Assembly (NCBI GenBank): GCA_029851415.1
Contig: CM056743.1
Coordinates: forward strand, 77,146,186 to 77,210,185
Direction: 5' to 3'
Length of the DNA stretch: 64,000 nt
From: Eretmocerus hayati
Taxonomy: Eukaryota > Arthropoda > Insecta > Hymenoptera > Aphelinidae
A program made the translations under genes and the position numbers. This document shows, piece by piece, positions 1-9,057 of the stretch (its first letter is position 1; the number at the start of each line of letters is the position of its first letter). Under the pieces are notes generated by a model, which worked only from the letters and a program-made list of their open reading frames with translations, did not search any database and was not told where the DNA came from.

Positions 1-1787
1 TATCTGCTGCTCCGACTATTTTTGGGGTCCAATTATTGCTCCCGTGGTCCACTGGGTCCCGAGCTACTTGTCCTGGCAACACGGACTCCTGGAGGGACTC
101 GCGTCTGGGCACGTGCTCCTAATTTTATTCGCGGGCGCGACTGATACGTGTGTCCGGCACAGTAAGCGATCCACAAGTGACACAATGGCTACTTCTTCTT
201 CACCAAGTCCGCGCCTTCGTCTTCACTGAAGTCAAGCTCTCTGATTGGTCCGTCCAATTTTTACCGGAACACCAGCAGCGCCAACTGGCGGCCGAGCGCG
301 CCAAATTTCAAGTCCAGTCCGCTATACTTGTCCTATACAGTAGCTCAGATTCTCCGAAATTCACTGCAAGCGCATCAATTGCAGTATCTACGGACCTGAT
401 GCCTCCACCCAGAGAATATTCTGTCCTGCTCACGCGCATGCACCGCTAAAATACACGCGGAGGCATCGCGCACTCGCGCTTGCCGCAACTCCACGCTTTC
501 ACCTCGTATAGCCCTTATACATGTCCGTGTATATCTATATAACGTCCGTATTGCCACTGTATATCTATATAACGTCCGTATTGCCACTGTATATCTATAT
601 ATACTCGCGGCCGCCCGTGGCATTATAATATCAAGTCCTCATGGCCACAGTATATCTATATATATACTGAGCACAGTCCCATTGCACATACTCATGTGTG
701 CATAACCCTAAGTACATGTAAATATCGTCCGCAGGTCCAAGCTCGCCCAGTGACCGTTGTCCAGGTAGTCGTCCGTCAGATTTTTGTGGCCACGAGCGCC
801 CGGGTGTGGCCCGGATTTACGTGCCCGCAGCGCCGCCACATCTCGTCCGCCGCCAGTCAGCTGTCTGCTCTTGCCGCGTGTACCGGCCTGTCCGTCGTCG
901 CCGTCGTCCGCTGGGTCACCCGGGCCCATCCGCGTCCGCGTGATGGTCACCCGAGCCGTGGGTGGCCACCACAGTGCTATTTCAATGGTGCGCGGGTGTG
1001 TGGTACACTAGGTACGCGATGTACCTAGGTATCAGGTGCTATGGGGGTACATAACCCCATTGTCGCATGCATGCCCGCTGCCCCGGGCTGCAGCGTATGG
1101 GGCGATTGCCTGGATGGCTGGCAGCCCGGGGAGCGCATCACCAGAAGAGCCATCCGTCTGCTGGATGCTGTTGTCGTCACCCGGGCCCGCATGCCGTCCG
1201 CACCATCTCCGTGTATCCTGCAGCAGTGTGCGTGTCGTGTGTGCGTGTGGCACCGGGTCCATCACCCGCCCGCGTCGTGCATCAATTTTATATACATCAT
1301 ACACGCGATGTTGTGGTGCAAAAGCATGCCCTCGCCCACCCGCGAGCGAGGGCCTCGTCCGTCGCCATCGTCGCCGTCGTCCGCACGCCGGGGTGTACAC
1401 ACCCGCCCCGGGGCATGGTGTTGAGGAATAGCATGTCCGTGGGGTGTGGGAGGGTCGGTATAAGAGCCACACAAGGCCTCAGTGCCCTGGGGAAGCCATC
1501 CGGGCCGCCCAGCTGTGGAAATTGTGATCCGTCGGCTGCTGATTCTGCAGCCCCCTTGACCGGGCTACAGCGGCTAACCTGGGCGCCGGGAGGGTTGCCC
1601 GCGCGCAGGCATATCGGCACCCGCAGCATCCGTCCATCTCCCTCGTCGCTCGTTGCCGTCGTCCTCTCGAGCCAGCCCTCAACAAAAGAGAAGTATTTTG
1701 GATCAATACTTGCACTTCTCGGTTGCTGGCTCGAGACGGCGACGAGAGATTTTTCCCAAATTCGGCTGTGACGGTTTACCCGTCACA
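1..1787 (-). repeat. 3' LTR of giant gypsy element (partial)
   Basis: This is the part of the 3' LTR inside the window; about 1078 bp lie before position 1. Its inner boundary is the CGTCACA at 1781-1787, read on the sense strand as TGTGACG, next to a purine tract. It holds a ~30-bp tandem repeat from 529 (units at 529-558 and 559-588, then a partial third) and a strong hairpin at 1665-1736. Plus-strand ORFs inside it, such as 1067-1771, have no recognisable domain and I take them as chance. Confidence 0.92.
1665..1736 (-). other. Strong hairpin in U3 of the giant gypsy LTR
   Basis: A 12-bp perfect inverted repeat (TCTCGAGCCAGC at 1665-1676, GCTGGCTCGAGA at 1725-1736) encloses a second 7-bp pair (GAGAAGT at 1688-1694, ACTTCTC at 1714-1720). 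In sense orientation it begins about 50 nt into the LTR. The other LTR carries it at 16212-16283. Its role is unknown; it could be a DNA cruciform or an RNA structure. Confidence 0.6.
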
Positions 1788-1800
1788 TTACCCCCCACTA
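1788..1800 (-). other. Polypurine tract of giant gypsy element
   Basis: Immediately outside the 3' LTR, the sense strand reads TAGTGGGGGGTAA. This is a purine-rich run in the position expected for the plus-strand primer of reverse transcription. Confidence 0.7.
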
Positions 1801-2363
1801 AGGGGGGGGGGTCCTCCGGAAGGGGGTGGTCTTGCCGATACTTAGGTGGCGCATTCTCGCCTTTAAAATTCTCTCGTCGCTGCCTCGTTCAGCAGATTCA
1901 AAATCAAATTGTATTATATATTCATGAATATGGGGATCATCACCCACTCGCTCTCTCACACAATCATACTGAAAGGAATTTACTCTACTGGCTGTCCTAC
2001 AACTCTAGGAAAATTGGGAAAAGTCCTTCGGGGAGGGAATAAAGCCGCCCTGGGCCCTACGATCATGGACTCATTGATTCATTCAACCTGAAAAAGGGAG
2101 AGAAAATAAAAGAACATTATAGCATCTTACTGTGGTCCGATTCATCGCCCCGCGTACGTCTTACGACGTCTTGTCCTGGCGGCTTGTCCGTATCCTGTCC
2201 ATAGCTATTACCGTCCGTCCTTCATCCTCTGTGCACTTCTGGCCTTCTGGCTCGGCGCGGTGGCTAGCACACCGGCTTTGGGTTTGTGGGGCCCGCCCCG
2301 TTGTGACTCTGCCATCTCCTGCTAGCAGGAGCTCCGAGGAGGCAGAGTCGCTGCTCCTGCAGC
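1801..2363 (-). other. Non-coding stretch between extra ORF and 3' LTR
   Basis: These ~560 bp separate the extra ORF from the polypurine tract. The stretch holds G/C homopolymer runs near 1801-1825 and many GTCC words on the plus strand. I see no domain-bearing ORF. Confidence 0.6.
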
Positions 2364-4892
2364 TTACCGAGCGTCAGGTGGATTGGCGTCCCGGTACACG
2401 AAAAAGAAGCCGCGCCAGACTTCGGCTCGCTCGGCTTCTGACATGTGTTGGATGGCTTCGTGGGTCTCCCGTAGCCGCTGAATGAACAGAGGTCCGAGAG
2501 GTCGCGCTTCGGCTGCCTCTCGCTCCCTCTGCCGGGCTTCCTCCGCAGCGATTCGCGCCTGGGCTTGTTCTGCCTCCAGGCGAGCCCTGGCCTCCTCCTC
2601 TCGGAGCCTAGCGTGCTCAGCCTGTGCACGCTGGGCCTCCTCAGCTGCGAGCCTAGCTCGCTCTTCTGCAGCGCGCACTTCCTCCTCTTCACGACGGAGG
2701 CGTTCTCGTCGACGTCGGTCTGCGGCTTCGGCAGTCCGCCGCTGCTCGTCCCGGCCTCGTCCTTCGTCCGCACGTCGGGGTTCCTCATCACGGATCCTTT
2801 CCAAGCGTTGCGTTGCCTCGGCTGCTCCGCCGCGGTCCCAATAGTCCTCGCGTTCTCTCCAGCGACCAGCGCAGCGAGGACACGTAGACACGTGTACTCC
2901 TCGGCGCCCACAGTTCTCGCAATAGCGACGCTGAGGCTGGGGGCAGCTGGAGGATCGGTGAGTCCTTATCTCCCAACAGTTGAGGCACGCGAAGGGAGGA
3001 GGGTCCAGATTTTCATCCGTGGGAATTTCAGGCAGGTTCCGAAGGAACGTTCCGGTCCGTTTGGGTGGCAGAGTCCTTGGCGTCTGGTGTCTTGGCTGAG
3101 GTGGTTCCCTAGGCTGGCGATTAGGGCGTTGCGGTGAGCTTGACCTGGCTGGACTCCGACTCCTGGCTGGTGCTAACGGTCTCATTGGGCTCCAGCCCTG
3201 GTGTCCTGGGGTGGCTTGTGTCCTGGAAGTGTCTCGTGTTCTGGAGGTGTCTCTAGCCCGATGCCCCTCGTCTCGCCTCCACGCCTCTGCTGGCCGAGGC
3301 CTAGAATTGTCCGTCCGGGGTCGGGACGAGTCCCGATTCCGAGTCCGCACGTCCGTCGTCCGTTCCAGTGGCACTCGCCTCACCAGTTGGCTCGGCCCTA
3401 ACTCCTCCACATCTGGTTCTCTGCGATATGGGGGAGGGCCACCCTCATAATCATCCAACGTTAGCTGCCTGTTGGGGTTATACGGGCGCCTCTTGCTGCC
3501 CGTGTCGTGTCTGGTCCGTGGGAGTGAATCCAGCGTGGCTCTGGATGCCGACGCTTGGGGTTGTGGCTCCCCGCGCCGCATCGGTGGAGAGATGGGGCGG
3601 AATTCTCGTCGGGATGCGGATGGCTGGTCCGGGAGCTGCCTCGGCGATCCATCACGACGTGGAGAGTCCAACACTATTACCTCCGGGGCCGGGCGCGCTG
3701 AGGTCCGAGAAGGAGGTCGTGAGTTACCTGTGTCCCTATAGGCTGGTGGTGGAGTTGTCATTCGGACCAAGTCTGCCGAGGTAACCCTCTCCTCTTCGGG
3801 AATGCCATCAGTTGGTCCCAGCTCCATGGCCCAGTCGTTCGTGATCACCAGCTCGTCCTCTGCTTGATGCTCGGCTTCATTCGCGGTGGCTTCTTTTGGA
3901 TCTGGCGTCTGCTCCATCACTTTTGGTGGGGAGACAACGCAAGCGCTGGCCTCTCCCGGAACCGGGGGTGACTCGGCCTGGTGCGGCCTCCTCAGTGTCC
4001 GAGGAATGGCTCCCCGGGACCGATGTAGCGCCAGCTCCCCCTCCGAAAGACGACACACCGCCACGCGCAATTCCGGCTCCGCTGGTTTGTCAAACCGCAC
4101 TCGCTTCACCTCCTTCGGCACAGTCGGGGTCGGTGGTACGCTGTCCTCTGTTGGTACTGTCTCGTCCACCACTGCAGCGGCAGCATCCTCGCTGTTACGG
4201 GTCGGGGATAGATGAGCTTCCCGCGGCTCCGTCTCGTCCGTTAATTCAGGCAGGCTGCTACACCTGCGGGGGCTACCGATCTCCATGGCGGCAACTTCAT
4301 TTGCCATCGCACTAGTCGCTCCGTCGCTGTTGGTGGGAGAAGCGGGTGCCTGGGTAGCCGAGGTGATTTCATCCTGAGGGGGGACATCAGTGCCCTGAGC
4401 TCGGCAGGCCGGAAGCAGTCCACCACGCTGGAAAAATTCGAAGCGAGTGGTGGCCAGGTCGACACGACTCGCCCAGTCTTTCAGCGCCGCCAGACGTGCC
4501 TCGGTGGAGTCCATCAGATGGAATTGTGGTGGCTCGGGGAGGGGGGCCTCTCCAACACGCTGCTTCGCCAAGTGCCACAGACTCTCGGCCTCCTTCCAGT
4601 CGGCAGGATTCGGGAAGAGCTCGAAGAAATCCGGCTTCGAGCTCTCATCACCTCCTATTGCCTGATCTTCTCGCCTCGCTTCGGGTGCGGGCAACCCCTC
4701 GTCCGTTCCGGGTGCGAATAGCTCCTCGTCCATGTCGAGCTCTTCGTCCGAGATTCGGAGCTCCAGTATGGCTCCGTCCGCCGCCGCTCTCTCTGCTTGA
4801 GCGTACAGCTCACGAATCTCGGCCAACCTGTCCGCCTCGTTGGAACCTGAAACAAGCTCAATTTCACAGTCCGTCCTTTGCCGGTACGGCAT
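2364..4892 (-). CDS. Extra ORF (842 aa) of giant gypsy: double zinc knuckle plus coiled coil
   Basis: The ORF starts at an ATG (4890-4892), 33 nt after the pol stop, and occupies the slot where envelope genes sit in errantiviruses. It has no signal peptide, transmembrane segment or furin-like site that I can see, so it is not an env. Residues ~1-300 are acidic and proline-rich. Residues ~520-565 are basic and rich in Arg/Ser/Asp. Around 637-675 there are two Cys/His knuckles (CLNCWEIRTHRSSSC, then CENCGRRGVHVSTC and CPRC), similar in layout to zinc knuckles of some insect gypsy Gags. Residues ~690-805 are an Arg/Glu/Ala heptad-like coiled coil. It is probably RNA-binding and oligomerising, perhaps a second Gag-like or nuclear-export protein. 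How it is expressed (spliced or reinitiated) is not visible. Confidence 0.8.
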   Translation of the reverse strand: MPYRQRTDCEIELVSGSNEADRLAEIRELYAQAERAAADGAILELRISDEELDMDEELFAPGTDEGLPAPEARREDQAIGGDESSKPDFFELFPNPADWKEAESLWHLAKQRVGEAPLPEPPQFHLMDSTEARLAALKDWASRVDLATTRFEFFQRGGLLPACRAQGTDVPPQDEITSATQAPASPTNSDGATSAMANEVAAMEIGSPRRCSSLPELTDETEPREAHLSPTRNSEDAAAAVVDETVPTEDSVPPTPTVPKEVKRVRFDKPAEPELRVAVCRLSEGELALHRSRGAIPRTLRRPHQAESPPVPGEASACVVSPPKVMEQTPDPKEATANEAEHQAEDELVITNDWAMELGPTDGIPEEERVTSADLVRMTTPPPAYRDTGNSRPPSRTSARPAPEVIVLDSPRRDGSPRQLPDQPSASRREFRPISPPMRRGEPQPQASASRATLDSLPRTRHDTGSKRRPYNPNRQLTLDDYEGGPPPYRREPDVEELGPSQLVRRVPLERTTDVRTRNRDSSRPRTDNSRPRPAEAWRRDEGHRARDTSRTRDTSRTQATPGHQGWSPMRPLAPARSRSPARSSSPQRPNRQPREPPQPRHQTPRTLPPKRTGTFLRNLPEIPTDENLDPPPFACLNCWEIRTHRSSSCPQPQRRYCENCGRRGVHVSTCPRCAGRWREREDYWDRGGAAEATQRLERIRDEEPRRADEGRGRDEQRRTAEAADRRRRERLRREEEEVRAAEERARLAAEEAQRAQAEHARLREEEARARLEAEQAQARIAAEEARQREREAAEARPLGPLFIQRLRETHEAIQHMSEAERAEVWRGFFFVYRDANPPDAR

Positions 4893-4925
4893 GTCCCCCT
4901 ACGCATGCACCAACTACTTGTCCGA

Positions 4926-7766
4926 CTACTTGTCCGAATTACGAGGAGGGATCCAACGTTTCAACTGGGATACATGGGCTTCTGGCAGGGTTCTACCTAA
5001 GTCCCCTTCAAGTACATAGACTAGCGGTGATTTGACTTTCACGATTTTGAATGGTCCCTCATATTTTGGCGCGAGCTTCTTAGAAAACTTATTCGCGGCG
5101 CTTGATAGAAAGTGCGTCCGTCGTCCGACCATATCTCCCACCTGAAACTGTACGTGTTTCCGTCCGCGATTATAATGCGCAGTCTGCTTTTCCCGAGCTT
5201 TATCGATATTTTTCAACACGAAGTCCCTCAGCGCGTCCAAACGCTTCATTCTCTCTGTCCAGGTGTCCACGTCTATTGGTTCCACCGGTTTTCCATCCAA
5301 CAGCTCACGTCTCAAGCTCTTTACCGGTCTCGGATTCCGTCCGTAATTCAAAAACGCTGGTGAAACTTTTAGTGTCGATTGAACTGCCGTGTTCACAGCG
5401 TGTCTGAACTCATGTATGTGTAGGTCCCAGTCCCTGTGATCGTCCTTAACGTATTGAGCTATCATGGTCTTCAAAGTCCTATTCTGGCGCTCCGTAGCGT
5501 TGGCCTGGGGATGGTAAGGGGGGGTAAACACTTGCTTGACTCCATATTCAGCTAGTCGGTCCGCCAAGAGCTTATTGTCGAACTCCTTACCGTTGTCCAC
5601 CAAGATATAGTCCGGGGTTTCCCATCGAAACAAAACTAAGTCCTCTATCCCAGCCAGAACCGATTTTCCGTCCGCTTTACGCAAAGGTTTGGTCTCGATC
5701 ATCTTCGTGAACAAGTCCTGGAGCACCAGAAGGTATTTGAAACCCCTCTTGCTCGGAGGAAATTCCATCAAGTCCGCTGAAATGGCCACCCATGGCGATT
5801 CCACGATCCGCGACCCGAGTAGTCCATGAGGTCCGAGTTGAGAAGCCTTATACTTCTGGCATAGCTGGCATTGGCCAACAAATACCACCACGTCGTGATA
5901 CAGTCCGGGCCACGAGTACTCTCTAGCCACCCGGTCATATGTCTTTTCTACCCCTAAATGTCCTGCTGAAGCGATGCAGTGGGCGTCCTCCAATACTCTT
6001 TCACGCAGAGCTACTGGTACCACCAAGCGCCACTTTTCGTGCGGTGATGTGATCGGGTCCAGCATCGCATCTGTCCGAAATCTGTACAACTGTCCGTCCT
6101 CAACTCTCCAATTTCTCCATTTTTCCGGCCTGGATTGCACCTCCTCAATTCGCTTGGTGTACCACGGGTCCGATTTAATCTCTAGTCCAGCTACTTCTGT
6201 CCCGTCCTCGTCCTCCGCGTCCGCCGGGTCATGCAACCTAGAGAGGGCATCTGGCACCCTGTGGAGCCGTCCGGAGCGGTGAGACAACTCGAAGTCCCAT
6301 TGCTGGAGCTTCAGAGCCCATCGAGCCAGGCGTCCTGTCGGATCTTTGAGTTCTCTCAACCATTTTAGAGCGCTGTGGTCCGTAATCACTTTGAAGTGAG
6401 TCCCCTCCACATACGGTCGGAATTTTTCGATGGCCCATAAAACAGCCAGATTCTCTCGCTCCGTGGCGGTCCAGTTTCTTTCGGCCGGCGTGAGGCTTCG
6501 ACTACAGTACACAATTGGGTGCTCTCCGTCCTCCCCTTCTTGTGTCAGCACGGCTCCAAGGCTATACGCGCTCGAGTCACACTGGATCGTGAAGACTTTT
6601 GAAAAATCTGGCCTGGCCAACACCGGGGCCGTTGTCAGGGCTTCTTTGAGCTTTTCAAACGCTTCTTGCTGCTCCGCGTCCCACGTCCATTTCACGTCCT
6701 TCTTCAGAAGTTTAAGGAGGGGTACTTTGATCTCAGATTCGTGTTCAATGAACCTGGAGTACCAGCCCACCATCCCCAAGAATGATCGCAACTGTTTTAG
6801 GTTTTTCGGAGCTGGATAGTCTCTCACTGGGGCAACCTTCTCCGGGTCCGGCCTCAGTCCTTCTGCGTCCAGAAGAAACCCCAAATATCTGACCTGCTGG
6901 CAACAGATATCACACTTGTCCTTGTTGACTTTTAGGCCGGCTCCAATTAAGCGCTCCATAACCAACCTGACGTACTTTACATGGTCCTCATAGGAGTCCG
7001 TTACGATGATCAAGTCGTCAAGATACCCGAACACAAATGGTTCAAGGTCAGGTCCGAATAATTCGTCTATAAGTCGCTGAAATTCTGAGGGTGCATTGGT
7101 CAAGCCATAGGGCATGGACGTAAAGGCCCAGGAGCCAACGCCCGGAAGGGAGAAGCTCGTGAGCTCCTTACTGTCCTCATGCATAGGGACTTGCATGTAC
7201 GCCTCCTTTAAGTCGATCTTTGAGATGTATTTCGCCCTTCGCAGCTTGTCCAGTATAGAGTCCATGTTGGGGAGGGGGTACGCGTCCTTTTTCGTCACTT
7301 TATTTAAGTCCCTATAGTCGATGCAAAATCTGTACTTCCCATCACCTTTCCTGACCAAAACAGGAGCACTGCTCCAAGCACTTTTTGATGGCTCTATACG
7401 TCCGGCGTCCGCAGGTCGCTTTACCTCCGCTCTTGCCACCTCTAGCATGGCCGGAGACATACGTCTGTACTTGTGTCGAATCGGTGTATCGTCCAGCAGT
7501 GTAATCTTGTGCTTCCTGAGCTTTGTCAGGCCCAGTTGGTCCCCCGCTTCGTCGATCATCTTTTGGACCATGTCCTCCACAGCCCTCTTCTCCTGCAATC
7601 TAATTGCTGCCAGTCCAGCACATTCAGCGAAAACTCGGTTTTCGGGGGCCTTATTTGTCCCAATAAAGTCCTTGTATTCACCTTGTAAATACTCTCCACC
7701 GACCGTCCGCGTTCTGAGAGTCCGACTGCCACGCGTCCATGAAGTCCATGCCCAGCAACATGTCAT
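4926..7766 (-). CDS. pol: pol of giant gypsy: reverse transcriptase, RNase H, integrase
   Basis: This 946-aa ORF converts element RNA to DNA and integrates it. Reverse transcriptase spans roughly residues 110-320, with the catalytic YLDD near 248. RNase H lies at ~390-510, with DSSAYSLGAVL and TDHSAL. Integrase begins with an HHCC zinc module (H..H near 594-605, CQLC near 634), followed by catalytic Asp in SADLMEF (~657), Asp in VDNGKEF (~723) and Glu in ATERQNR (~757). A GPF/Y module (YEGPFKIV) lies near 903. The frame opens just after a TGA near 7770, and the first ATG is at 7766, inside the end of pro. Entry is therefore either a +1 shift or reinitiation. All catalytic residues appear intact. 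Confidence 0.95.
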   Translation of the reverse strand: MTCCWAWTSWTRGSRTLRTRTVGGEYLQGEYKDFIGTNKAPENRVFAECAGLAAIRLQEKRAVEDMVQKMIDEAGDQLGLTKLRKHKITLLDDTPIRHKYRRMSPAMLEVARAEVKRPADAGRIEPSKSAWSSAPVLVRKGDGKYRFCIDYRDLNKVTKKDAYPLPNMDSILDKLRRAKYISKIDLKEAYMQVPMHEDSKELTSFSLPGVGSWAFTSMPYGLTNAPSEFQRLIDELFGPDLEPFVFGYLDDLIIVTDSYEDHVKYVRLVMERLIGAGLKVNKDKCDICCQQVRYLGFLLDAEGLRPDPEKVAPVRDYPAPKNLKQLRSFLGMVGWYSRFIEHESEIKVPLLKLLKKDVKWTWDAEQQEAFEKLKEALTTAPVLARPDFSKVFTIQCDSSAYSLGAVLTQEGEDGEHPIVYCSRSLTPAERNWTATERENLAVLWAIEKFRPYVEGTHFKVITDHSALKWLRELKDPTGRLARWALKLQQWDFELSHRSGRLHRVPDALSRLHDPADAEDEDGTEVAGLEIKSDPWYTKRIEEVQSRPEKWRNWRVEDGQLYRFRTDAMLDPITSPHEKWRLVVPVALRERVLEDAHCIASAGHLGVEKTYDRVAREYSWPGLYHDVVVFVGQCQLCQKYKASQLGPHGLLGSRIVESPWVAISADLMEFPPSKRGFKYLLVLQDLFTKMIETKPLRKADGKSVLAGIEDLVLFRWETPDYILVDNGKEFDNKLLADRLAEYGVKQVFTPPYHPQANATERQNRTLKTMIAQYVKDDHRDWDLHIHEFRHAVNTAVQSTLKVSPAFLNYGRNPRPVKSLRRELLDGKPVEPIDVDTWTERMKRLDALRDFVLKNIDKAREKQTAHYNRGRKHVQFQVGDMVGRRTHFLSSAANKFSKKLAPKYEGPFKIVKVKSPLVYVLEGDLGRTLPEAHVSQLKRWIPPRNSDK

Positions 7767-9057
7767 GGTTCAACTCCTTCACCACTTGCATCACGATAGT
7801 CCGAGTATGGCCATCAATTTCCATAGTTACCCTCAACAGACCCGCAGCCGGAGTCACGCTCTTCCCAACTGCGCTCTTGAGATAACCTGCCTGTCTATGA
7901 ATTCTATCCTCATAGTATTTGGCAACCTTTGGGCCCACCATAGACACTTGGGCTCCTGGGTCATACAAGGCCGCGAAAGATCGTCCCCCGAGTACCACCT
8001 CAACATAGTTCCGTGGCACGGGCTTCACGTCCGGTCCTCTGTCCAGTTCCTCAGCAGTCCATGGTCCCACGTACGCAAATACACGGTATTCCGGGGCCAC
8101 ATGACCGGTTCGTCCGTCGTCGAAGCTCCGAGCTTCAGTTACTCCAGCCGCCTCGGAGATTTCAACTGTTGACTCGACCTCCTCAGCTTCCATGAACTTG
8201 AGCCACGCTTGATAATTCTTGACAGCCTTGCTGGCCTCACCAGTCCCCAGCTTAGAATTTATCTCGGGTTCTCCGTTCCTTGAAGAGTGGTCCGTCTTGT
8301 CAATCGGTCTTGCTATGGGAAGAAATTTGTCAGCCAAGGGAATGTCCGTTTCGGCCATAGCGCGCAGCACCCCGAGCGTGGAGAGCTTCTTGACTTCTCT
8401 CTGCCCATGCATGATTCGATCTGCTGCTTCCCCAGTGTACCGCTTCCGCACTGCCCCCTTCCCTGGGGTCCATTCATCCACAATCACCCACCGTTCTGTG
8501 GGGTCTTTACAACTCGCACGACCCGCTTCACGGTCTTTTGCTCTCACTGCCCAGGGTTTGGTAGTCCGGTCCTTCACCATACCGTCCCAACGGTTCTCGG
8601 ATCCCACGATCCATGGTGTTTTCGGTCGCGCCCCAGCCACACCTTCCTCAAGGTTCTCGGGTCCCGCGACCCGTGGCGTAGCTAACCGTGTCCCGTCTAC
8701 GTCGCCCTCTACCAGGCTCTTTGTCTCATGTTTCACTGCTCTCTCATCTCCAGCCAAGTCTTCCACAAGACTCGCGAGCTTCACTTTTATTTCACCTTCT
8801 GGACACTTATCACTCCGTGAGCCTTCCACAAAGCTCACGGGCTTCTCGTCCACTTGGGTCTCCGGACACTTATCACTCCGTAAGCCTTCCACAAAGCTCA
8901 CGGGCTTCTCGTCCACTTGGGTCTCCGGACACTTATCACTCCGTAAGCCTTCCACAAAGCTCACGGGCTTCTCGTCCGTTCCCAAGATCTCACTTATTTG
9001 GGCGGGGGCACAGCGCTCGGGTCCTTCTGGGCCCCCGCTGGTCCGTTTCCCACATAC
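7678..9057 (-). CDS. pro: pro of giant gypsy: aspartic protease with N-terminal tandem repeats
   Basis: This frame is -1 relative to gag and is open from 9057, after a TGA at 9058-9060, down to 7678. No ATG is needed if it is reached by frameshifting at 9045-9051. A TTG at 8985 is the first conventional alternative start. Near the beginning are three 21-residue repeats (unit begins DEKPVSFVEG). The retropepsin core is LYDPGAQVSMVG, with DPG in place of the usual DTG/DSG, followed by a C-terminal LLGMDF motif. The protease should process the Gag-Pro-Pol polyprotein. The region between the repeats and the core is acidic/basic linker with no domain I recognise. Confidence 0.85.
   Translation of the reverse strand, partial: VCGKRTSGGPEGPERCAPAQISEILGTDEKPVSFVEGLRSDKCPETQVDEKPVSFVEGLRSDKCPETQVDEKPVSFVEGSRSDKCPEGEIKVKLASLVEDLAGDERAVKHETKSLVEGDVDGTRLATPRVAGPENLEEGVAGARPKTPWIVGSENRWDGMVKDRTTKPWAVRAKDREAGRASCKDPTERWVIVDEWTPGKGAVRKRYTGEAADRIMHGQREVKKLSTLGVLRAMAETDIPLADKFLPIARPIDKTDHSSRNGEPEINSKLGTGEASKAVKNYQAWLKFMEAEEVESTVEISEAAGVTEARSFDDGRTGHVAPEYRVFAYVGPWTAEELDRGPDVKPVPRNYVEVVLGGRSFAALYDPGAQVSMVGPKVAKYYEDRIHRQAGYLKSAVGKSVTPAAGLLRVTMEIDGHTRTIVMQVVKELNHDMLLGMDFMDAWQSDSQNADGRWRVFTR
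8804..8985 (-). repeat. 63-bp tandem repeat, three copies, inside pro
   Basis: Units begin at 8804, 8867 and 8930 with exact 63-bp spacing and few substitutions. Sixty-three is a multiple of three, so the repeats add 21-residue units in frame without breaking the ORF. Confidence 0.9.

Noticed and set aside
1067..1771. A 234-aa plus-strand ORF inside the LTR, duplicated at 15614-16318
   Set aside because: It is duplicated only because the LTR is. It has no domain, overlaps other open frames in GC-rich DNA and lies antisense to the element.
2364..4892. The extra gypsy ORF as an envelope glycoprotein
   Set aside because: No signal peptide, transmembrane segment or cleavage site is seen. It has zinc knuckles and a coiled coil instead.
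7678..7769. A canonical -1 slippery site at the pro/pol overlap
   Set aside because: Pol is +1 relative to pro, so a -1 shift would not reach it. No recognised +1 signal is obvious; reinitiation at the ATG remains possible.
8990..9002. CCCAAAT next to the gag stop as the slippery heptamer
   Set aside because: It is out of phase (CCC AAA T) in the gag frame. The G GGA AAC upstream is in phase and has the stem.
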